A DNA stretch of 64,000 bases. Source: Geobacter sp. FeAm09 (lineage in GTDB: Bacteria > Desulfobacterota > Desulfuromonadia > Geobacterales > Pseudopelobacteraceae). Location of the stretch: assembly GCF_008330225.1 (NCBI RefSeq), contig NZ_CP042466.1, positions 3,900,001 to 3,964,000 of the forward strand, in the 5' to 3' direction. The notes beneath the pieces were generated by a model. It saw only the letters and a program-made list of their open reading frames with translations, was not told the origin of the DNA and ran no database searches. The position numbers were made by a program, and so were the translations under genes. Positions 1-9,900 of the stretch are shown here, one piece after another (position 1 is the stretch's first letter; each line of letters begins with the position of its first letter).

Positions 1-1568
<1,568 letters not shown>

Positions 1569-1632
1569 TTCCTGGTTTGCAGGTGGCCGCAGTTGGCTCT
1601 TTACCCCACATTGAAGGATAATAGCTGTTCTT

Positions 1633-1667
1633 TTAAACGGCCCGTAACTACGGGTCGTTTAACTTTT
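1633..1667 (+). terminator. Intrinsic terminator of gyrB
   Basis: TTAAACG-g-CCCGT, loop AACT, ACGGG-t-CGTTTAA, then CTTTT. The stem is 12 bp with one internal mismatch and lies 65 bases after the gyrB stop. The regulator on the opposite strand ends downstream, so the hairpin may serve both directions. Confidence 0.75.
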
Positions 1668-1720
1668 CAAAACAGTGGGAAATCTTCCAATGCAAGCGAC
1701 CCTGAATTGAAATGGCCGAA

Positions 1721-3349
1721 CTACAGGTAGCGTGTCAACTTGCGGTACAGCGTCGACGGACTAATCCCCAACTGGCTGGCGGCAAGCCGTTTGTTGTCGC
1801 CGGAGGCGCGCAAGACAGCCATGATGTAATCTCGTTCCGCTTCTTCGAGCTTCTTGACCCCGCTGCCTGACGAATAACCCGATATCGACTGCATGGTCTG
1901 GATATGCTTCGGCAGGTCATCCAACTCGATGTATTTCCCCCTGCAAAGCGCCACGCCTCTCGCCACAACGTTTTGCAACTCCCTCACGTTTCCCGGCCAA
2001 CTGTAGTTCAGAAGGCACTCTGATGCCTGAGGGGAGAACCTCGTCACCTTCTGGCTCATGTCCTTGGTGTACTGCTGTAGAAACATCTGGGCGAGGGGCA
2101 AGATATCTTCCGGGCGCTCCCGGAGGGCTGGCACCATCACTTCAATGACGCAGAGCCGATAATAGAGGTCGCACCGGAAGCGACCCGCCGCTACCTCGTC
2201 GGCCAAGTTGCGGTTGGTTGCCGCAATGATCCTCACGTCAACCGGACGAACCTTGTTTTCCCCCACCCTCCGTACTTCCTTTTCTTGCAGGACCCTTAAC
2301 AGCTTTACCTGCATGCCTGGCGAGATTTCCCCGATTTCATCGAGAAACAACGTGCCACCACAGGCCTCCTCGAATATGCCGGGACGGTCCCGGTCTGCAC
2401 CAGTAAAAGCGCCTTTAGCGTGTCCAAAGAGTTCGCTCTCCAGAAGCGATTCAGTAAGAGCGCCGCAGTTTACGGCGATAAACGGTTTTGCTTTCCGGTT
2501 CGACTGACTGTGTATTATCTGCGAGATGCGCTCCTTCCCCGTACCGCTTTCGCCCATCACGATCGCCGGTGCATTGACCCGCGCGACGTGCTTTGCCAGG
2601 TCGATGACCTGCTTCATAGCCTTGCTGCGTATGATGACACCGAACTGCTCTTCGTCAGTTTTCTCGAGTAAGCCGAGTTGTCGCTGCCTGCTGGCAATAT
2701 TATGCTCGGTCTTCTTTAGTTTCTTTGTCAATTCTTGGAGTTTCTCATCGACAGAGGATAAACAGTAAAAGGAAAGCTGCTCCTTGTACTCCGGTCCCCA
2801 CTGTTCCTTGTATCTACCCTCCATCTGGCATGTCGCATCACCTTTTGCCGTGCATTCCCGCTCGATGAAGTATACCTCACGCCCCTTCTTGTAAGACTCA
2901 TATCCGCTGGCAAAGCCGGTGAGGGTCCAGCAGACCGCTTCTTCGGCTTTTCCGATGTACAGCAGGTGCTGTTCGACCTCAAATGAGTTCGCCCATTTGA
3001 CTTGAAAGAGCGGCTCCGGTCCAGTGCCGTCGGTATGCTGAAAGTCGTACGACTTGGTAAGCCCACAGAGCCCGTGTATGTAGGCTCCACCGTGGAGGTT
3101 GTTGTAAATGTGCGGATATTGGGCCCGTTGGACCTCGGCCGTCCGCCAGCCATGTGCGTATCCAAATCGGGTGAGGATCGTCCTGGCTGCGGTGTGACCC
3201 AGAGTTTTGATGAGCTCCGCCCGCAGCAGGCCGAGTGCCGTTGCGTCAAACAGCAGGACCCTGCGGTCCATCAAACGGACGATGCCGTTGGCGCTGTCAT
3301 AGGTCAAAAGGTGCTCGAGATTTACATCCTTGATCTCTTCAACATCCAT
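1721..3349 (-). CDS. XylR/DmpR-like sigma-54-dependent activator with V4R sensor domain
   Basis: Enhancer-binding protein of 542 aa that would activate RNA polymerase-sigma54 on binding a small effector. Domains in order: XylR_N-type region (about 5-105), V4R effector domain (about 110-180, with Cys-containing ...CTAKGDATCQ...), charged linker (about 195-235), AAA+ domain with Walker A GESGTGKE (266-273), sigma54-contact GAFTGA (313-318) and Walker B GGTLFLDE (331-338), and a Fis-type HTH at the end (NKRLAASQLGISPSTLYRKL). A GTG start six codons upstream would read through the Shine-Dalgarno GGGAGGAGG, so the ATG of MDVEEIKD is chosen. XylR, DmpR, PoxR and relatives sense aromatics through this architecture; the ligand here is unknown. 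It is divergent from a sigma54 promoter and is very probably its regulator (inference). Confidence 0.93.
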   Translation of the reverse strand: MDVEEIKDVNLEHLLTYDSANGIVRLMDRRVLLFDATALGLLRAELIKTLGHTAARTILTRFGYAHGWRTAEVQRAQYPHIYNNLHGGAYIHGLCGLTKSYDFQHTDGTGPEPLFQVKWANSFEVEQHLLYIGKAEEAVCWTLTGFASGYESYKKGREVYFIERECTAKGDATCQMEGRYKEQWGPEYKEQLSFYCLSSVDEKLQELTKKLKKTEHNIASRQRQLGLLEKTDEEQFGVIIRSKAMKQVIDLAKHVARVNAPAIVMGESGTGKERISQIIHSQSNRKAKPFIAVNCGALTESLLESELFGHAKGAFTGADRDRPGIFEEACGGTLFLDEIGEISPGMQVKLLRVLQEKEVRRVGENKVRPVDVRIIAATNRNLADEVAAGRFRCDLYYRLCVIEVMVPALRERPEDILPLAQMFLQQYTKDMSQKVTRFSPQASECLLNYSWPGNVRELQNVVARGVALCRGKYIELDDLPKHIQTMQSISGYSSGSGVKKLEEAERDYIMAVLRASGDNKRLAASQLGISPSTLYRKLTRYL

Positions 3350-3406
3350 ACCCCTGCCTCCTCCCACAGCCTACTCGTTTCAGGACGGTGCCCATATGAA
3401 TACATG

Positions 3407-3444
3407 TGTTCTATTTTGCAACTGAATATTTGCATAATAGAACA
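3407..3444. promoter_or_regulatory. Palindromic upstream activating site
   Basis: Arms TGTTCTATTTTGCAA (3407-3421) and TTGCATAATAGAACA (3430-3444) are inverted copies matching at 14 of 15 positions, separated by 8 bases. The centre is about 80 bases upstream of the -24 GG of the following promoter, a normal place for an enhancer-binding protein. It also lies just upstream of the divergent regulator gene, so binding could autoregulate it. Confidence 0.8.
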
Positions 3445-3504
3445 ACAACGTCAATGGCAAGACAAAAAATAATGTTAATACAGTATGTTATGCATGAGTG
3501 CTCG

Positions 3505-3520
3505 TGGCATGGGCGTTGCA
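3505..3520 (+). promoter_or_regulatory. Sigma-54 (-24/-12) promoter
   Basis: TGGCATGGGCGTTGCA fits the sigma54 consensus TGGCAC-N5-TTGCA almost exactly. GG (3506-3507) and GC (3518-3519) are separated by the required 10 bases. Transcription would start near 3531 and give a short leader of about 35 bases before the cytochrome gene. Confidence 0.88.
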
Positions 3521-3564
3521 CAATAATGCGAAAACTATGAAACGCCTGAACAAGGGAGGATGGA

Positions 3565-3909
3565 GTGAGAAAGGAAATAGTTCTGTTAGTGACAAGCATT
3601 TTTGCAGTTAACGCCGCCTACGCACTTGGCCAGCCGAGATCTGTTTCGGGCAAGCATCGAGCCAATCAGCTTGACTGCAGGTCATGCCATGAAACATCCG
3701 AGCCGGCATTTCCCCCGACCAAGGAGGTGTGCATATCGTGCCACGGGGAAGTCGTGAAGATAAGGCCGACCGAGGTAGCGCCGGGGGTTATGGCAAATGT
3801 ACATGAATCGCATTATGGCGAAATAGATTGTCTGGCCTGCCACAGGATACATGCGAAGGGTGAGCTTTACTGCAACGAGTGCCACAAGTTCGGCATAAAG
3901 GTCAAGTAG
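3565..3909 (+). CDS. Periplasmic tetraheme c-type cytochrome, reductase partner
   Basis: Small exported electron carrier of 114 aa. A signal peptide (about 1-20, ending AYA) is followed by four CxxCH heme sites: CRSCH (38-42), CISCH (56-60), CLACH (89-93) and CNECH (103-107). Size and heme spacing resemble the tetraheme N-terminal domain of flavocytochrome c fumarate reductase and the separate cytochrome of two-subunit periplasmic reductases such as Geobacter methacrylate reductase. The start is GTG, preceded by GGGAGGATGGA; an overlapping ATG at 3560 stops after two codons. It is the first gene after the sigma54 promoter and would deliver electrons to the flavoprotein encoded next (inference from pairing). 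Confidence 0.9.
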   Translation: MRKEIVLLVTSIFAVNAAYALGQPRSVSGKHRANQLDCRSCHETSEPAFPPTKEVCISCHGEVVKIRPTEVAPGVMANVHESHYGEIDCLACHRIHAKGELYCNECHKFGIKVK

Positions 3910-4062
3910 GTGGTTGCCCAAATCCCAAAACGTGAGGCTGAAAAAACGGTGCTGGATATTGCGCCGGCAATGCTGAAAGGAGGGAAAAGATGTAATCCAT
4001 ATGCCATGCGGCCTTCAGTTCAAAGCTTGACAGAGTGTTACTACAAATAGCGGAGGGACATC

Positions 4063-5772
4063 ATGAACAGGGAAAACAATACAGAAAACGGTATTTCACG
4101 CAGGGATTTTTTTAAGGGTAGTACGGCGACGCTGGCTGGTCTGGCTGTCGCCAGCGCCATGCCCGTGAAAAGTGTGGCCGGCGATATTCCGGCTGCCTAT
4201 GCAGAGCCCAAGTGCGGCGGCTGGAGTTGGGAGAAGAAGGTGAAGATCACTGCCGGGGAGATCAAGAAGGAAATCAAAACGGACGTTGTCGTCATCGGAG
4301 CGGGGCTTTCCGGCATCGTGGCAGCAATTTCAGCCGCTGAGCAAGGTGCAAAGGTTCATCTGGTCGACAAAAATCACATATGGGCTGCCCGCGGCGGCCA
4401 TATCGCCGCGTTTGGCAGCAAGATCCAGAAGCAGATCGGGGTCAGTCCCGATTACCGCCAGATCATCCGGGCTTGGGTGGCGTGGGCCCAGGGACGGGTC
4501 GACGAAAAGCTTCTCTGGGACTTCGCCCACAAAAGCGGCGCCTGCATGGACTGGATGATGGACATTTGCCAAAAGAACGGCCTCACGGCGGCGCTGTGGG
4601 AAGGCTATTACAAGGGGCCTGACTACACCGAATATCCGGTTACCCATTTCGTCCACGAGCGTGGCGCGGACCTGACCTATGCCAACGGCAGCGCCAAAGG
4701 GGTCGGCAACATCGTCCTTCTGCCCGTGCTTGAGAAGACGGCCAAGGAGTTGGGGGTAACCATCAGCTACAAGACGCCAGCCGTGCAGGTCCTGACCGGT
4801 GACAACGGCAGGGCGACAGGCATCATAGCGGGAAAGGCGGGGAACTACACCAAGTACACCGCCAACGCCGTTATCATAGCAACTGGCGACTACGCCTCGA
4901 ACAAGGAGATGGTCAAGCGCTACTCCCCGTTCTCTCTTCACGCCGACGCCCAGATATATTTCCCGAACAAGTGTAATACCGGTGACGGCTTGATCATGGC
5001 CATGCATGCCGGCGGAGCCATGCAGAAACACGAACCGCACGCTGCGGTTATTCATCTCGAGGCCGGGGCGGCCAGCTACGGTTTCCTCCATGTCAATGCC
5101 AACGGCGAGCGTTTCAAGAATGAAGACGTGAACACGCAGTCCAAGAGCTGCACCAAGGAGTTGCAGCCGCACGGTATTGCATGGTCCGTCTATGACCGGG
5201 ATTGGGCCGAACAGGTGAAAGAGCAGGTCGATAACAACATCGCAGGGGGGCTGTTCTTCGGCCAGACCTTCCAGCCGTGGGGCAAGGGTTTCGATATCCG
5301 CATGGAAAAGGCTATCCAGGAAGGACACATCAAGGATGGCAAAGTCGTGGTCGCCAATTCACTTGAAGAGTTGGCAAGAAAAATGGGAGTCCCTGCCGGA
5401 AACCTCAAAAAAGCCGTCAAGCGGTACAACGACCTTTACGAGATGCAAGACGATCCTGATTACGGCAAGCGTGCGAAATTGCTCACGCCTATCGTGAAGC
5501 CTCCCTTCTATGCGGGCAAGTTGCAAAGCACGGTCCTTACCATGTGTGGCGGCCTGCACACGGACAGCCGGTTGCTGGTTCTGGACAAGGACGACAATCC
5601 CATCGAGGGGCTGTACGTGGTCGGCGCCGCCCAAGGCGACTTCTTTGCCAATGATTACCCAACGATCTGCCCAGGTATCGGGCACGGTCGCTGCCTCACC
5701 TTTGGCCGGTTGGCCGGCATCAAGGCGGCAGGCGGCGACATCGACAAAGCGGTCCCGTCGCTCAAGATTTGA
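4063..5772 (+). CDS. Tat-exported FAD-dependent reductase, flavocytochrome c flavin-subunit family
   Basis: 569 aa flavoprotein. Tat signal SRRDFFK (12-18) plus hydrophobic stretch, then a Rossmann FAD motif GAGLSG (79-84) with Asp102 ending strand 2, the GGHIAAFGS region, the capping domain (HVNANGERFKNED) and a C-terminal FAD-closing segment (PGIGHGRCLTFGRLAG). The family comprises periplasmic fumarate, urocanate, acrylate and methacrylate reductases that reduce activated C=C bonds. Two hallmark fumarate-reductase positions differ when aligned by eye: the catalytic Arg (TTRDK) falls on Gln359 (NTQSK), and the His of VHHTMGG falls on Leu492 (TVLTMCGG). Fumarate is therefore unlikely; an aromatic or other enoate is possible. 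It lies 153 bases after its cytochrome partner, probably in the same transcript. Confidence 0.88.
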   Translation: MNRENNTENGISRRDFFKGSTATLAGLAVASAMPVKSVAGDIPAAYAEPKCGGWSWEKKVKITAGEIKKEIKTDVVVIGAGLSGIVAAISAAEQGAKVHLVDKNHIWAARGGHIAAFGSKIQKQIGVSPDYRQIIRAWVAWAQGRVDEKLLWDFAHKSGACMDWMMDICQKNGLTAALWEGYYKGPDYTEYPVTHFVHERGADLTYANGSAKGVGNIVLLPVLEKTAKELGVTISYKTPAVQVLTGDNGRATGIIAGKAGNYTKYTANAVIIATGDYASNKEMVKRYSPFSLHADAQIYFPNKCNTGDGLIMAMHAGGAMQKHEPHAAVIHLEAGAASYGFLHVNANGERFKNEDVNTQSKSCTKELQPHGIAWSVYDRDWAEQVKEQVDNNIAGGLFFGQTFQPWGKGFDIRMEKAIQEGHIKDGKVVVANSLEELARKMGVPAGNLKKAVKRYNDLYEMQDDPDYGKRAKLLTPIVKPPFYAGKLQSTVLTMCGGLHTDSRLLVLDKDDNPIEGLYVVGAAQGDFFANDYPTICPGIGHGRCLTFGRLAGIKAAGGDIDKAVPSLKI

Positions 5773-5915
5773 GACCGGCAAACGTCACGCCCCGTATCAT
5801 GAGGTGACCTTGAGGCTGTCCCTGCTTCGGCCGAGCCTTTGCCAAAGAATCTCACACTACCGGGCCCAGATTATGACGAATCGATGAGGCTTCGTCACAT
5901 CACAGGGAGATTCAG

Positions 5916-6764
5916 ATGAAAATTTTATGGAGAGCTCTATTCGCATGCCTGTTACTGCTGTCCCCGACTGTGTCGCATGGCGGCGACACCAACGCCCGAG
6001 ACTACCTTCCGGCGCCATCCGGCACCAAGGTAATGTTGACCTATTACAAGCACATTACTGCCGACAGCCTTTATGTCGGCGGAGAGCGCACGAGTGGCTT
6101 CAACTATACACAGGACCTCGGCTTCTTTAGGTTCGTCTACTTCAACACCCTGTTCAACATGCCGATCGACTACCAGGTGCTGGGTTTTTACAACAATCAG
6201 ACCTTGAATGGCACCATGTCCAGCTCCGGCGTGATGGACCCGTCACTGGTGTCAACCATCTGGCCGGTCAGCAATCCGGCCTCAAAAACCTGGGTTGGCT
6301 TCACCCAGTACGTTTCGATGCCGATCGGCCAATACAACAAGAACAACGCACTGAATCCGGGGAACAACGTCTGGGCTTTCAAAGAGGAATTGGGATTAGC
6401 CCAGGGCATCGGCGAAAAGCTCCTCTTCGAGTTGGAACCTTCCGTGGAGTTTTACACGGACAATGAGGACAACTCCACCGGGCGGTTATCCAAACGTCCG
6501 CTGTTTCAGCTTAACAGCCACCTGAGTTACGACGTAACCCCCAAATTTTTTGTCTCCGCCGACTATACCTATCAAAACGGCGGCGAGACCACCACAGCCG
6601 GGGTCTCCGACAACAATAGGACCCAGTCACATCGGGTCGGAGTCAGCTTCAATTACAAGATAGCTGACGATCTGCAGGCGATGGTTGACTATTCCGCGAC
6701 GGTCGACACCGAGAATGGGCCCAAGGCAAATATTTCGGGTGTGAGACTCATGTACGTATTCTAG
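5916..6764 (+). CDS. Outer-membrane channel, MetA-pathway-of-phenol-degradation (transporter) family
   Basis: 282 aa protein with a signal peptide (about 1-22, ending SHG). The mature part is rich in alternating hydrophobic/polar strands and ends in aromatic RLMYVF, as outer-membrane beta-barrels do. The family (Phenol_MetA_deg) is repeatedly found beside catabolic clusters for aromatic compounds and is thought to pass hydrophobic substrates. It is third gene downstream of the aromatic-type sensor and the reductase, which suggests it brings the reductase substrate into the periplasm (inference). RBS is GGGAGAT. No clear terminator is visible before the convergent efflux gene. Confidence 0.8.
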   Translation: MKILWRALFACLLLLSPTVSHGGDTNARDYLPAPSGTKVMLTYYKHITADSLYVGGERTSGFNYTQDLGFFRFVYFNTLFNMPIDYQVLGFYNNQTLNGTMSSSGVMDPSLVSTIWPVSNPASKTWVGFTQYVSMPIGQYNKNNALNPGNNVWAFKEELGLAQGIGEKLLFELEPSVEFYTDNEDNSTGRLSKRPLFQLNSHLSYDVTPKFFVSADYTYQNGGETTTAGVSDNNRTQSHRVGVSFNYKIADDLQAMVDYSATVDTENGPKANISGVRLMYVF

Positions 6765-6942
6765 ACAAGGATTCGGGAACCATCGTGGCTGTTTGCAGGA
6801 TGGTGGTCATTCCGGAATCATGAAAGAAGTTCGCCGCTAGCGTCGTCGTGTGCGGACCGGGGCTACCGCTCCCGGCCTGCACAGTTGGAGCCCGTGGAAT
6901 TTCCCCTCCTTCCTCCATGGGCTCCTCCCGCTGTCCCGCTCT

Positions 6943-9900
6943 TTAATGGCCAGCCTCGCCGGCGATCCGCTCCAACTCCGCCTGGGCAAGGCGGTATCCC
7001 AACTCAGCCTGAAGTTCATCGGCCTCGGCCTTTGCGACGGCGGCAACCGATTCGGCATGGCGGGCTGCCGTGGTGGCCCCGGCCTTCACCCGGTTGGCGC
7101 TCAGGCGCAGTTGCTCCTTCCGCAGTTGCAGCGCCTCCCGGGCCACATCCACCATCAGCCGGGTCTGTTCCAGCTTCCGGTACGCCTTGGCGACGTCGAC
7201 CGCTATCCGCTGTTCCAGCCGCCTCACGTTTTCCTCGGCCTGGGTCATCTGCGCCCTGCGCTGGCCGACGACGCCCCGGCGGCTCCCCCAATCGAGGATG
7301 TTCCAGGTCATCTGCACGCCGAAGGTTCCGATGTTGTGCACCAGGAACGGCACGCCGTCCTGATAGGTGTGGCGGGCAAACAGGCTGATATCCGGGATAT
7401 ACTCGTCACGGGCGGCGCTCACGGCATGGCCGGCCTTTATCACGGAACCCCGTGCCGCCAGCAGTTCGGGATTGCGGGAGAGCGCGTCCCGGAGATACCC
7501 GGAGAGGGGCTGAGGGGCGGGCGGCGCTTCAGCCACCGTCGCCAGAATCAGTTCCGTATCCGGCGCAAGCCCCAGAAGGTCGTTCAGTTCCGCCGTCAAA
7601 TCGGTTATCAGGATCTCGGCGGCCAGGAGCGAATGCCTGCTTTGGAGGCTCTGCACGCGGCTGCCCGCTGCCGCGACATCGAGCAGATTGCCGGCCCTGA
7701 CGCCATCCTCGCTTTCCCGCACCTCTTCCCGTGTAGCCGCCACTGCCGCCTGGGCCGCCTCTTGCTGTTTGTGGGCGATCAACACGCCATAATAGAGTTG
7801 GTGTACCCCAAGGATCACCTCATGTTCCGCCTTCCTGGCGTCCGCTTCCGCGATCTTCTGGTCCGTATCCGCAATCTTGTTGGCTTCGTGGACCTTGAAC
7901 AGTTGCGTCAACGGCTGGCTCAGGGTCGTGGTGCTGAGCAATGTAGCGGCGGCACCCTGGCGGAGCGTGGTGGTTTGCGACGGAAAGGGCCCTGCTCCCG
8001 GGATGGTGCCCAGGCTGCCGGCGGGTACGGTGACCAGTTCCTGGTCGGAAACGCCCACATACGACGTCGTGTTGGACAGCCGGGGGAAATAGTCCGCCCG
8101 GGCCGAAACAAGGCGCTGCCGATTCTCCCGAACCTTTGCCTGGGAGATCTTCAGCGCGGCATTCTGTTTCCGCGCCAGGTCCACCGCTTCGTGGAGCGTG
8201 AGCTTCACCTGCTCCGCCCAAGCCTGCCCCGTTCCGGCCGCCAGCAGGCCGGCCGCGGCCAGGATCACGGCCATGGCAGGGGGGGCGGCCCCCCTCCTCC
8301 GCGACATGACGAGCACGTAGAGGACCGGCACCACCAAGAGCGTAAAGAACATGGAGAGGATCAACCCCACCGCGATGACGCTGGCCAGGGGGCTCCAGAG
8401 GCTGGACCCGGAGAGGATCATGGGCGTCACCCCCACCGCAGCGGCCATGGTCGTCAGGAAGATGGGACGCAGCCGGCGTTCCCCCGCCTCCCTTGCCGCC
8501 TGCTCCAGGCTTTCGCCCTCGGCTATTTTCTCCTTGATGTAGTCCACCAGGATGATGGCGTTGCGCACCACGATGCCGCAGAGGCTGATCATCCCCATGA
8601 AGGCGGTAAAGCCGAAGGGATTGTGCGTGAGCAACAGGCCAAGCACCGCCCCGGGCAGGGCCAACGGTATGGACGACATGATGACCAGAGGTTCGCTCAC
8701 GGTCCTGAACTGGACGAGAAGGACCAGGAAGATGGCCAGCAGGCTGATGCCGAGGGCCACTGTCATCTCCGGCAGGGTCTGCTCGCTGTTGGAACTTTCC
8801 CCGCCGTATTCGATCCGGTAGCCCGGGGGGAGCGGCAGGTTTTTTATGTGCGGCCGGACGGTTTTCAACAGGTCGGAGGCATACCACCCCTGCTTGACGA
8901 AACCTCGCACCGTGATGGTCCTCACGCCGTTGCGGCGGACAATCCGGCTGGTTTGCCATTCAGGCTGGAGGGTCGCAATGGAGCGGAGCGGCACGCTGGC
9001 GTTGGTAAGCCGGGATGTCAGGTAGGCGTTTTGCACATCGGCGAACGAGGTGCGGGAGCCCTGGTCGAGGCGAAGCAGTATGCTCACCGGCCGGTCCCCC
9101 TCCCACAGGGTGTTGACCGGGCCGCCGTCAAGGGCGCCGCTCAAGAGCCGGGAAACGGAGGAGTTCGTTATGCCGAGCCGGTTCGCCAGTTCGTTGTTGA
9201 CGTTCACATCCACCAGGCACGAATCGTTGAAAAAATCGTTGTGGACAAACTGGGCGTACGGGACGGCGGAAACGATGGTCTGGACCTGGGCGGCCAGGCG
9301 CTTCAGTTCGCCGATATCGTCGCCGGAGATGCGGACCTCGATCGGGGCTTCCAGCAGTTCCCCCTGCTGCAGCTCCTTGACGATGACCAGCGCCTCGGGG
9401 GCCAGATTGGCCAGGCTGGTGCGCAGTTCGTCGACGAGCAGCGGCGTCGCTTCGACAGATTTCGTGTTGACGATGAACTGGCCATAGGCCGCGTCCGGCA
9501 ACTGGGGGTTCACGTTGTAGTAGAAGCGCGGGGCGCTCTGCCCGACAAAGCTGGCGTAGTGGGTGATCCCGGGCCTGCTCGCCAGGTGGCTCTCGATGCG
9601 GCGCATTACCGCGTCCGTGCTCTCGATGCGCGCTCCCTGGCTCATCCACACGTCGATCACGAACTGGTTGCGCTCGGCGGAGGGGAAGAACTGCTCCCGC
9701 ACGGTCCCGAAGAGGAGCACGCCGGCGGCAAAGGCGCCGGCGCCGAGCAGTACGGCAAACCTCTTTTTCGCCATGAACCGGGCAATCAGGATCTTGTAGC
9801 CGGCCTGGAGTGCATCCAGCACGCTGAACGTCTTTTTCGCACCCTTCGTTTCCCCGTTTTCGTGGTCGTGCAGCCCCTTTTTGATAAAGAACCGGCAGAG

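Noticed and set aside
3350-3367. Upstream GTG start of the sigma54 regulator (MGGGRG)
   Set aside because: Those codons are the Shine-Dalgarno sequence GGGAGGAGG itself; the ATG at 3349 fits.
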